Source: Saprospiraceae bacterium (GTDB taxonomy: Bacteria > Bacteroidota > Bacteroidia > Chitinophagales > Saprospiraceae). Taken from it: a DNA stretch of 8,303 bases. Location of the stretch: NCBI GenBank assembly GCA_020849825.1, contig JADZFP010000152.1:1-8303 (forward strand). The letters are read 5' to 3'. Shown here piece after piece: positions 1 to 6,129 of the stretch. Below the pieces are notes generated by a model. The model did no database searches. It was not told the origin of the DNA and worked only from the letters and a program-made list of their open reading frames with translations. Made by a program: the position numbers and the translations under genes. Every line of letters begins with the position of its first letter. The first letter of the stretch is position 1.

Positions 1-404
1 GGGCTAAGCGATTGCCAGAAAAAAGTGTGGTTCCAGTGGCCGCCGCCGTTGTTCCGGATTTTTTTGTCGGCGTCGGCCGTAGTGATGCGAAACAGGATGT
101 CTTCCAGTTCGTAATCGGCGTATACGGTATCTTTTACCGCATCGTTCAGGTTGTTGACGTATGCCTGATGATGCTTTCCATGGTGGATTTCCATGGTCAT
201 TTTGTCGATATGCGGCTCGAGTGCCGCGGCATCGTACGGAAGCGGAGGCAGGGTAAATGGGTTGCTGCGGCGGGTTTTGGGCGGCGGGAGCACCGGCGCG
301 GCGGCAGTGGTTTTGGCGGCGCTTTTACAGGCGGCCCAGAAAGACGAGGAAGCGGCGGCAATGCCCAGGAGCACGCCGGTTTTCAGAAACGTTCGCTTTT
401 GCAT
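1..404 (-). CDS. Fe/Mn superoxide dismutase, exported, probable lipoprotein (3' end outside window)
   Basis: Converts superoxide to O2 and H2O2. The first 134 residues are visible, read leftward from the ATG at 404-402, and the gene runs off the left edge. Residues 57-134 match the N-terminal helical domain of Fe/Mn SODs. The first two metal ligands are His74 (in EIHHGKHHQAYV) and His126 (in WNHTFFW). His78 and Tyr82 are the usual active-site gateway residues. The GGGHWNH stretch has Gly122 where Fe-SODs carry the metal-tuning Gln, which suggests a Mn-type or cambialistic enzyme; the C-terminal Gln, Asp and His that would settle this are missing. Ahead of the domain lie a signal sequence with a Tat-like KRTFLK (residues 3-8), a hydrophobic stretch (10-25), a possible lipobox ending at Cys26 (FWAAC), and an Ala/Pro-rich linker (29-56). 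It therefore probably acts outside the cytoplasm, anchored by lipid. It is divergent from rluD. Family certain; lipidation and Tat export are inferred. Confidence 0.93.
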   Translation of the reverse strand, partial: MQKRTFLKTGVLLGIAAASSSFWAACKSAAKTTAAAPVLPPPKTRRSNPFTLPPLPYDAAALEPHIDKMTMEIHHGKHHQAYVNNLNDAVKDTVYADYELEDILFRITTADADKKIRNNGGGHWNHTFFWQSLS

Positions 405-426
405 AACGGATTGATTTAAAAAGATT

Positions 427-461
427 TAGGAAAATATTTTAAAATAGGAAAATGGGAAAAT
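427..461. repeat. AT-rich palindrome with GGAAAAT repeats in divergent spacer
   Basis: A perfect 12-bp palindrome, TATTTTAAAATA, lies at 435-446. It is bracketed by two copies of TAGGAAAA (427-434 and 445-452), and a third GGAAAAT follows at 455-461. The block lies 23-57 bp upstream of the superoxide dismutase start and within the spacer shared with rluD, so it could be an operator or simply the AT-rich promoter region. I cannot assign a binding protein. Confidence 0.35.
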
Positions 462-506
462 CGGCCGATAAAGAAACAAAAAAACCGCGGGGCTATTCCG
501 TTGTTT

Positions 507-514
507 TAATTTTG
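507..514 (+). promoter_or_regulatory. Candidate -7 promoter element for rluD
   Basis: TAATTTTG matches the Bacteroidota sigma-ABfr -7 consensus TAnnTTTG exactly and lies 35 bp before the rluD ATG. That would place the transcription start near 520 and leave a leader of about 30 nt. No good TTTG is present at the expected -33 position, so the call rests on one element only. Confidence 0.42.
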
Positions 515-549
515 CACATTGATCCCTGCCCATTTGTCCTGTCGCCGCT

Positions 550-1680
550 ATGAACCAGACTCCCGATTCCCAGTCATTCCCCCCTCCCGATGAGGAGAAC
601 CTCAACGCAAAACCCGCTCCCGATACGCCCGAAGAGGAACAAATCGCAGGCGATGAAGAATTTTTCGAACGCCACGAAATGGTGGCCGACCCCAAACAAT
701 CGCTGATCCGGCTCGACAAGTTTTTGATCGACCGCCTGAGCAACCGCTCCCGCAACAAGGTACAAACCGCCATCCGCGCGGGTTCCGTATTGGTCAATGA
801 TCAGGAAGTAAAGCCCAATTATAAAGTCAAACCCGGCAACCGCATCAGTATTATCCTGCCGCGCAATCCGGACGACCGGTACGATATCGCTCCTCAAAAC
901 ATTCCGCTCAATATCGTATACGAAGACGAGGACGTGCTGATCATCAACAAACCGTTCAAAATGGCCGTCCACCCCGGCGTCGGCATCCCCAACGGCACGG
1001 TGGTCAACGCCGTCGCCTGGCACCTCGGCGAGCAAATGGCCAACATGCCCGTCAAGGAAGGCAATGAACCCGACCGGCCGGGTATCGTACACCGCATCGA
1101 CAAAGACACGACCGGGCTCATGGTTATCGCCAAAAACGAATACGCCATGACGCACCTGGCCAATCAGTTTTTCCACCACACCATCGAACGCCGATACCAG
1201 GCGCTGGTGTGGGGCGACCCGGCCGCCGATAGCGGCACGGTAATCGCCAATATCGGGCGAAACCCCAACGATCGGCGCATTTTTATGGTATTTCCGGAAG
1301 GAGAAGACGGCAAACACGCCTTTACCCACTGGCGGGTGCTCGAACGTTTTCACTACGTCACCCTCATCGAATGCCAGCTGGAAACCGGCCGGACGCACCA
1401 GATACGCGTTCACATGAAAAGCATCGGCCACACCCTCTTCGGCGATCCGCGTTATGGCGGCAACCAAATCCTGAAAGGCACCGTGTACAGCAAATACAAA
1501 AATTTCGTGGAAGAATGCCTTTCACTCCTGCCCCGGCAGGCGCTGCACGCCAAGGTGCTGGGCTTCACCCATCCGCGCACCGGCGAACACGTGCGCTTCG
1601 AATCGCCCCTCCCCGACGACATGCAAAACGTGCTGGACCGCTGGCGCAACTACGTTCATGCCCGGAAAGAACAATTATAA
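550..1680 (+). CDS. rluD: RluD-type 23S rRNA pseudouridine synthase
   Basis: Isomerises uridines in 23S rRNA (in E. coli RluD, the helix 69 sites 1911, 1915 and 1917); cytoplasmic. At 376 residues it is slightly longer than the roughly 330 usual for the family. The excess is an acidic, proline-containing N-terminal tail (residues 1-45). An S4 RNA-binding domain follows (about 54-101, RLDKFLIDRL through KVKPGNRISI). The RluA/RluD catalytic domain then fills the rest, with the signature HRIDKDTTGL and catalytic Asp184. The second family signature, LETGRTHQIRVH, lies around residues 278-289. The ATG at 550 is the first after the promoter-like element; Met44 is an alternative, but the acidic lead-in resembles other Bacteroidota RluD proteins. 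No Shine-Dalgarno sequence precedes it. It is the first gene of a plus-strand run and its stop is 2 nt before the lipid kinase. RluD is favoured over RluA or RluC because of the S4 domain and overall organisation, but the exact target sites cannot be read from sequence. Confidence 0.93.
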   Translation: MNQTPDSQSFPPPDEENLNAKPAPDTPEEEQIAGDEEFFERHEMVADPKQSLIRLDKFLIDRLSNRSRNKVQTAIRAGSVLVNDQEVKPNYKVKPGNRISIILPRNPDDRYDIAPQNIPLNIVYEDEDVLIINKPFKMAVHPGVGIPNGTVVNAVAWHLGEQMANMPVKEGNEPDRPGIVHRIDKDTTGLMVIAKNEYAMTHLANQFFHHTIERRYQALVWGDPAADSGTVIANIGRNPNDRRIFMVFPEGEDGKHAFTHWRVLERFHYVTLIECQLETGRTHQIRVHMKSIGHTLFGDPRYGGNQILKGTVYSKYKNFVEECLSLLPRQALHAKVLGFTHPRTGEHVRFESPLPDDMQNVLDRWRNYVHARKEQL

Positions 1681-1682
1681 AC

Positions 1683-2627
1683 ATGGAAGAACTCAAGGAA
1701 GCCCATCCATACCTTAAAAATGCCTTGCTGGCCGAGCTCATGCGGCCCCGGCGCATTGTTTTTATTGTCAATCCAAAAGCAGGGGTCAATTTTCAGCGCC
1801 GCATTCGAACCAGCGTCGACAAAAACCTCAACCATAAACTGTTCGAATACGGCATCTGGCACACGGAATATGCCGGCCATGCCACCGAACTCGCCCGCAA
1901 AGCACTGGAAGAACAATACGACATTGTTGTCGCGGTAGGCGGCGACGGCTCTATCAACGAAGTGGGCGCCGCCCTGATCGGCTCCGGCGCCACGCTGGGC
2001 GTCGTGCCGGCCGGCTCGGGCAACGGACTGGCTACCCACCTCGGTTACGGTCGGAATCTCGACCAGGCCATCCGCCTGATCAATTATGCCAACACTGCCG
2101 TAATCGATTCCGGCACACTCAATGGCCGGCCTTTTTTCAACGTCGCCGGTATCGGGTTCGACGGACTGGTGTCGAATCTGATGCGCAATCAGGAAAAAAG
2201 AGGCCTGCTGCCGTATTTCCTCAAATCGCTGGAGGCAGGTCTCAGCTATACTTCGCGAGAATGCAGCATCGAGGCCGACGGGCGTACCGTAACCGAAAAG
2301 TGTTTCGTGGCGGCCGTCGCCAACGGCCCCATGTACGGCTACAACGTTCAAATCGCCCCGGATGCTCAACTGGACGATGGTTTGTTCAACGTCGTTCTGC
2401 TCAAAGACGCGCCGCGTTGGCAATACTTTGCCGCCCTGCCGGCTACGCTCAACGGGAGTTTGTACGACGAGTCCTTTGTCGAACACTTCCAAACCGCCAA
2501 ACTGACCATACGCTGCCCGGGCGAAAACTTCGTGCACCTGGATGGCGAAGGCATGAAAATCAGTGGCGAGCTTCATTTCGAAATGCGGCCCAAATCACTC
2601 AAAATACTGATACCCAAAACCTCCTGA
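1683..2627 (+). CDS. Diacylglycerol kinase/LCB5 (YegS) family lipid kinase
   Basis: An ATP-dependent kinase that phosphorylates a lipid hydroxyl at the inner membrane surface; the substrate may be diacylglycerol or a sphingoid/ceramide-type lipid. The 314 residues cover the whole YegS-like fold. The N-terminal catalytic domain contains VNPKAG (29-34), the nucleotide-binding GGDGSINE (86-93) and PAGSGNGLA (109-117). The C-terminal beta domain carries the conserved DGE (287-289, in HLDGEGMKI). The GSGN form of the third motif is what eukaryotic sphingosine kinases have, where many bacterial DgkB/YegS proteins have GTxND. Since many Bacteroidota make sphingolipids, a sphingoid substrate is possible but unproven. 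The start is the ATG 2 nt after the rluD stop. Met20, just before the RRIVFIVNPKAG strand, is a fallback. The open frame also extends upstream through rluD, but that part does not resemble the family. Translation is probably coupled to rluD. Confidence 0.9.
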   Translation: MEELKEAHPYLKNALLAELMRPRRIVFIVNPKAGVNFQRRIRTSVDKNLNHKLFEYGIWHTEYAGHATELARKALEEQYDIVVAVGGDGSINEVGAALIGSGATLGVVPAGSGNGLATHLGYGRNLDQAIRLINYANTAVIDSGTLNGRPFFNVAGIGFDGLVSNLMRNQEKRGLLPYFLKSLEAGLSYTSRECSIEADGRTVTEKCFVAAVANGPMYGYNVQIAPDAQLDDGLFNVVLLKDAPRWQYFAALPATLNGSLYDESFVEHFQTAKLTIRCPGENFVHLDGEGMKISGELHFEMRPKSLKILIPKTS

Positions 2628-2638
2628 CCATCAAGATC

Positions 2639-2986
2639 ATGCGTAAAAACAACAAACCCGGCCAGGGCGGATTCGTCTTTTCCACCGACCCCGATTACCG
2701 CCCCAACGACTTCGACGATACGCCCGTAGAAGCCCCTCCCCCAGCCTCTCAGAACCTCCGCATCTGGCTTGAACGCATCAAAGGTGGAAAAGAAGCCACC
2801 GTAATAAAAGGCTACGCCGGCCCCGACGAAGAACTGGAGGCTTTGGCAAAAATGTTGAAAAACAAATGCGCCACCGGCGGCAACGCCAAAGACGGCATCA
2901 TCATCATTCAGGGCGATCACCGCGATAAAGTGCTGAAAATCCTGATCGATCTGGGCTATTCAAAAACCAAAAAAGCCGGCGGCTGA
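2639..2986 (+). CDS. SUI1/eIF1-like translation initiation factor (YciH family)
   Basis: A 115-residue protein whose C-terminal two-thirds form a SUI1 domain. It has LERIKGGKEATVIKGY (44-59), then GPDEELEALAKMLKNKCATG (61-80, the conserved helix and loop), GIIIIQGDHRDKV (86-98) and ILIDLGYS (101-108). In eukaryotes and archaea SUI1 proteins police start-codon choice on the small ribosomal subunit. The bacterial YciH proteins are relatives whose role is less clear; in E. coli YciH has been described as affecting initiation fidelity. The first 40 residues are polar and proline-rich, probably a flexible tail. The ATG at 2639 lies 11 nt after the lipid kinase stop, without a Shine-Dalgarno sequence. 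The open frame continues upstream within the kinase gene, but the family match and spacing support this start. Likely co-transcribed with rluD and the kinase. Confidence 0.92.
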   Translation: MRKNNKPGQGGFVFSTDPDYRPNDFDDTPVEAPPPASQNLRIWLERIKGGKEATVIKGYAGPDEELEALAKMLKNKCATGGNAKDGIIIIQGDHRDKVLKILIDLGYSKTKKAGG

Positions 2987-3008
2987 TCGTTGATCTAAAA
3001 CTAAACTT

Positions 3009-4343
3009 ATGAAAAACAACCCATTGTGGGCCCTTGTCTTCCTTTGGGCCACGGTGTTTATACTGCAATCCTGCGGCAGCGCCAAACCCACCGTATCGAA
3101 GCCCCCGACCCAGCCCGGCAAACCCGGCGCCGAGCGCCCGAAAAACGAGCCGATGGATACGATCCGCTGGACAACCCCGGGCCAGCCCAAACCGCCGATC
3201 GGAGGGGGGGACAAACCCGCGCCCGGCAACACAACCGCACCCGGCCAGACTTACCAGATCGGGCTGCTGCTGCCTTTTCTCAGCAATCAGTTCGATGGCA
3301 CGACGGTGCCGGAAAAAAGCAGGCTGGCCGTTCAATTCTATGGCGGCGCCCAACTCGCCCTGAAAAAACTCTCGGAAGAAGACCGGCTCACGCTCGTGGT
3401 CGACCTTTACGACACACAAGCTTCCGATGCTGACTTTCAGGCCGTTATGAACGGCTCCCGGTTCGACAAACCACAGGTGTACATCGGACCGATTCGGTCG
3501 AGTCACGTCAGCCTGCTGGCAGCCCGAACCCGCGGCAACCGCAAGATTCTCGTATCGCCCGAAAGCCCCAACGAGGACCTGACCGCCCAAAACCCCGGCT
3601 TCCTGCAATTCAACCCCTCCCTGCGGAGCCACTGTGAAGCCATTACCCGCGACATACGGCGCACGCACCGGCCCGAGCAGGTCGTATTGGTGTGCAAACA
3701 AAAGGAAGCCGAACGGCTCTCTTATTTCCAAAACCAGAATGCCGCACTCGGAGGCGCCCGTTTTACCGAACTTGTAGTACCCGATGCCACTACCAATTTC
3801 GACAACGCCAACCTGGCTTCCTATCTGCGCGCCGGCCGCACCACGGTGTTTGTGTTGCCTTCATGGTCGAGTCAGGACTTCGTGATGGCGTTTTTGAGAA
3901 AACTGCGCGCCGTCAAAGGCTCGTCGGGCGTAGAAGTGTACGGCATGCCACAATGGCTGGGTTACGAAAACATCGAGCCGGAGTTTTACAGCGCCCTCAA
4001 CGTCAAAATACCTACTCCGGCTTTTATCGACTACCAGTCGCCCGAGGTCATGGAATTCCAGCAGGCATTTTATGAGGCTTATGGCACTTTACCCGACGAA
4101 GACGCGTTCAACGGATACGACGTGACGCTTTTTACCGGCAAAATGCTGCGCAAATACGGGCTTTCATTCCCCGAAAAAATATCGCGCGAACAATTCCGGG
4201 GGCTTCGCACCCGCTTCCAGTTCAGCCCGGTTTACAAGGATAGCAACCCCGATACCAACGCCGGCCGATATGATTACCTGGAAAACAAGTTCGTTTTTAT
4301 CCTCAAATTTCAAAACGGCCGTTTCGTCCCCTCCACCGAATAA
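3009..4343 (+). CDS. Lipoprotein with periplasmic-binding-protein type I fold
   Basis: 444 residues. Residues 1-22 form a lipoprotein signal: a Lys-Asn start, a Trp/Leu/Val-rich hydrophobic core, and the lipobox LQSC with Cys22 as the lipidated residue. A Pro/Gly/Lys-rich linker of about 60 residues follows (23-81). From Tyr82 (YQIGLLLPFLSN) onward it resembles type I periplasmic binding proteins, as in branched-chain amino acid receptors and the C-terminal domain of LpoA. Features include VDLYDTQ, the VYIGPIRSSHVS loop, a KILVSPESPNEDL strand, a second lobe with VVLVCKQKEAERL and a late FNGYDVTLFTG helix. Many Bacteroidota homologues are labelled ABC substrate-binding proteins, but no permease or ATPase gene lies nearby, so transport is unproven; a cell-wall or envelope regulatory role like LpoA is an alternative. 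The gap after the SUI1 gene is only 22 nt. A run of seven G falls in the linker at 3204-3210. Fold likely, function unknown. Confidence 0.82.
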   Translation: MKNNPLWALVFLWATVFILQSCGSAKPTVSKPPTQPGKPGAERPKNEPMDTIRWTTPGQPKPPIGGGDKPAPGNTTAPGQTYQIGLLLPFLSNQFDGTTVPEKSRLAVQFYGGAQLALKKLSEEDRLTLVVDLYDTQASDADFQAVMNGSRFDKPQVYIGPIRSSHVSLLAARTRGNRKILVSPESPNEDLTAQNPGFLQFNPSLRSHCEAITRDIRRTHRPEQVVLVCKQKEAERLSYFQNQNAALGGARFTELVVPDATTNFDNANLASYLRAGRTTVFVLPSWSSQDFVMAFLRKLRAVKGSSGVEVYGMPQWLGYENIEPEFYSALNVKIPTPAFIDYQSPEVMEFQQAFYEAYGTLPDEDAFNGYDVTLFTGKMLRKYGLSFPEKISREQFRGLRTRFQFSPVYKDSNPDTNAGRYDYLENKFVFILKFQNGRFVPSTE

Positions 4344-4380
4344 ATCCGACCCAACAACGAGAGCAACCACCCTCCTTTTA

Positions 4381-4417
4381 CCAAAACCCAATACCCAACA
4401 CCTAATACCCAACACCC
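4381..4417. repeat. Heptanucleotide tandem repeat, about five units
   Basis: Five consecutive 7-nt units starting at 4381, 4388, 4395, 4402 and 4409 fit the consensus CCAAYAC with a few substitutions, plus a partial CC up to the trmH start codon. Embedded in it is a 13-nt perfect direct repeat, AATACCCAACACC, at 4390-4402 and 4404-4416. The opposite strand reads as GTRTTGG units with several GGG runs. The repeat fills the second half of the noncoding gap between the lipoprotein and trmH and occupies the position where a ribosome binding site would be. Confidence 0.75.
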
Positions 4418-5155
4418 ATGCAGCCCGAACGCGAAAAAAAGATACGAGACGTGATCCGCCAGAGTCAACCCGACCTGACCGTGGTGCTGGAAAACATATT
4501 CGATCCGCTTAATATCAGCGCGGTACTGCGTTCCTGCGACGCCGTGGGCATCCGGGAAGTTTTCGTCGTATACACCAAACAATACCTCGACAAGCGCGGC
4601 CTGATTTTGGGCAAACGGACTTCGGCCGGCACCTTTAAATGGATCGACGTGTACGTTTTCGACGATCTGGAGGAATGTTTCCGCAGGGTGCGCGAGCGCT
4701 ATGGCCGCATTCTGGCCACCCGCCTGGGCGAAGACAGCCAGTCGCTGTACAGCCTCGATCTTACCCAGCCGACCGCCCTGCTGTTCGGCAACGAAGACGA
4801 AGGTATCAGCAGCGAAGCCCTGGCCCTGGCCGACGGCAATTTTTTGATCCCGCAGGCCGGTTTTGCGGAAAGCCTGAATATCTCGGTGGCTTGTGCGGTT
4901 TCGCTGTTCGAAGCGCGCCGGCAGCGCGCGGAAAAAGGGTTTTATGATAAAAATCCCAAACTCGACGCAACGCAACAGGAGCAACTTTTCCAGCGCTGGG
5001 GCGCCATGTTGAAAGAAAAATCGTGGCACCGGCAATTTGCCATACCGGTCGGCAAAGATTCCGCACCTTTGTTGCCGGTGTTCGTAGAGCGCGACGAACA
5101 TGCGCCGCCGAAAAAACAAATCCGGCCCAACCCGCTGACCAAATTCGACCTGTAA
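4418..5155 (+). CDS. trmH: TrmH tRNA (guanosine-2'-O-)-methyltransferase, SPOUT family
   Basis: Methylates the 2'-OH of a ribose in RNA using S-adenosylmethionine; in TrmH the target is Gm18 of the tRNA D-loop. All three SpoU motifs are present in 245 residues. Motif 1 is NISAVLRSCDAVGI (32-45), with Asn32 and the catalytic Arg38. Motif 2 is LFGNEDEGIS (122-131). Motif 3 is IPQAGFAESLNISVA (144-158), forming the trefoil-knot AdoMet pocket. The N-terminal SQPDLTVVLENI closely resembles E. coli TrmH (RQPDLTVCMEQV as I remember it), and the C-terminal helix continues like TrmH, which favours tRNA Gm18 over the rRNA enzyme RlmB. The last 60 residues are basic and divergent. The start ATG directly abuts the heptamer repeat, with no Shine-Dalgarno sequence. 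A 35-nt gap separates it from the next gene. Exact substrate is inferred. Confidence 0.9.
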   Translation: MQPEREKKIRDVIRQSQPDLTVVLENIFDPLNISAVLRSCDAVGIREVFVVYTKQYLDKRGLILGKRTSAGTFKWIDVYVFDDLEECFRRVRERYGRILATRLGEDSQSLYSLDLTQPTALLFGNEDEGISSEALALADGNFLIPQAGFAESLNISVACAVSLFEARRQRAEKGFYDKNPKLDATQQEQLFQRWGAMLKEKSWHRQFAIPVGKDSAPLLPVFVERDEHAPPKKQIRPNPLTKFDL

Positions 5156-5190
5156 CCACACGCCTGACCACCTGTCGACAGTCATTTGCC

Positions 5191-6123
5191 ATGCAATTAT
5201 CACTCGTCATACCCCTCCTCAACGAAGCGGAAAGCCTGCCCGAACTCGAAGCCTGGATTCGCAGGGTTTGTGAAAATGAAGGATTGGAATACGAAATCCT
5301 GTTCATCGACGATGGCAGTACCGATGGCTCCTGGGCCGTGATCAATGCGTTAAAAAACGCCAATCCGCGCGTCAGAGGCTTCAAATTCCGCCGTAACTAC
5401 GGCAAATCGGCCGCTTTGCACACGGGATTTCATGCCGCAAAGGGCGATGTGGTCATTACCATGGACGCCGACCTGCAGGATAGCCCGGACGAAATTCCCG
5501 ACCTGCGCCGCATGATCGTGGAGGATGGTTTCGACCTCGTCAGCGGCTGGAAAAAGAAACGTTACGACCCCTGGACCAAGACTTTCCCGACCAAACTGTT
5601 CAACGCCGTAACGCGCCGCATGAGCGGCATGTACCTGCACGACTTTAATTGCGGACTCAAATCTTACCGCCGCGACGTGGTCAAAACCGTGGAAGTATAC
5701 GGCGAAATGCACCGCTACATCCCGGTCATTGCCAAATGGGCCGGCTTCGGCCGCATCGGGGAAAAAGTAGTGGAGCACCGGGCGCGCAAATACGGCTACT
5801 CCAAATTCGGCTGGGAACGATTCGTCAACGGCTTTCTCGACCTGCTTTCGATCTATTTCGTCGGCAAATTCGGCAAACGGCCCATGCACTTTTTCGGCAC
5901 TATGGGCGTCCTGTCGTTTTTGGCCGGTTTCGGCAGTTTGTTGTGGCTGACGATCTCCAAAGTGTTTTACCAGCAATGGGGCATCGCCGACCGGCCGGCT
6001 TTTTTCTTCGGCATACTGGCGCTCATCGTCGGCGTGCAGCTGTTTCTGGCGGGTTTTTTAGCCGAAATGATCAACCGGAATTCACCCAGGCGGGATGAAT
6101 ATTTGATTGAGCAAGAAATCTGA
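5191..6123 (+). CDS. Membrane-anchored family 2 glycosyltransferase (DPM1/GtrB-like)
   Basis: Transfers a sugar from a nucleotide donor, most likely to a polyprenyl phosphate at the cytoplasmic membrane face; the sugar cannot be told from sequence. The 310 residues have the standard order. The GT-A nucleotide-binding fold comes first, with LVIPLLNEAESL (5-16) and IDDGSTDGSW (39-48). Next are FRRNYGKSAALHTGF (66-80) and the metal-binding DAD (92-94, in MDADLQDSPDEIP). Two C-terminal membrane helices follow, about 234-256 and 269-292. This two-helix architecture is that of the GtrB/ArnC/DPM1-like group. The ATG at 5191 directly precedes the first beta strand; the open frame extends further upstream through the end of trmH in another frame, and that part is discarded. 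It ends 6 nt before the next glycosyltransferase, in the same frame, implying joint translation and work on the same glycan or lipid-linked sugar. Confidence 0.92.
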   Translation: MQLSLVIPLLNEAESLPELEAWIRRVCENEGLEYEILFIDDGSTDGSWAVINALKNANPRVRGFKFRRNYGKSAALHTGFHAAKGDVVITMDADLQDSPDEIPDLRRMIVEDGFDLVSGWKKKRYDPWTKTFPTKLFNAVTRRMSGMYLHDFNCGLKSYRRDVVKTVEVYGEMHRYIPVIAKWAGFGRIGEKVVEHRARKYGYSKFGWERFVNGFLDLLSIYFVGKFGKRPMHFFGTMGVLSFLAGFGSLLWLTISKVFYQQWGIADRPAFFFGILALIVGVQLFLAGFLAEMINRNSPRRDEYLIEQEI

Positions 6124-6129
6124 TACGGC

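Noticed and set aside
574..1467. Long minus-strand open frame (297 codons) opposite rluD
   Set aside because: It is the antisense frame of a clear RluD gene; its translation is rich in Val, Asp, Gly and Phe, with no recognisable domain, as expected from the codon bias of the sense gene.
1371..1682. Upstream extension of the lipid kinase frame into rluD
   Set aside because: The extension is Arg/Pro/His-rich out-of-frame translation of rluD; the family match starts after the ATG at 1683.
1656..2576. Long minus-strand open frame opposite the lipid kinase
   Set aside because: Antisense shadow of a gene with intact kinase motifs; no family features and no plausible promoter.
2904..3731. Minus-strand open frame opposite the SUI1 and lipoprotein genes
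   Set aside because: Spans two real genes antisense and shows no domain; explained by GC-rich third positions.
4310..5203. Minus-strand open frame opposite trmH, including the translated heptamer repeat
   Set aside because: Antisense to an intact TrmH; the repeat contributes a low-complexity WVLG-like string that is not a protein domain.
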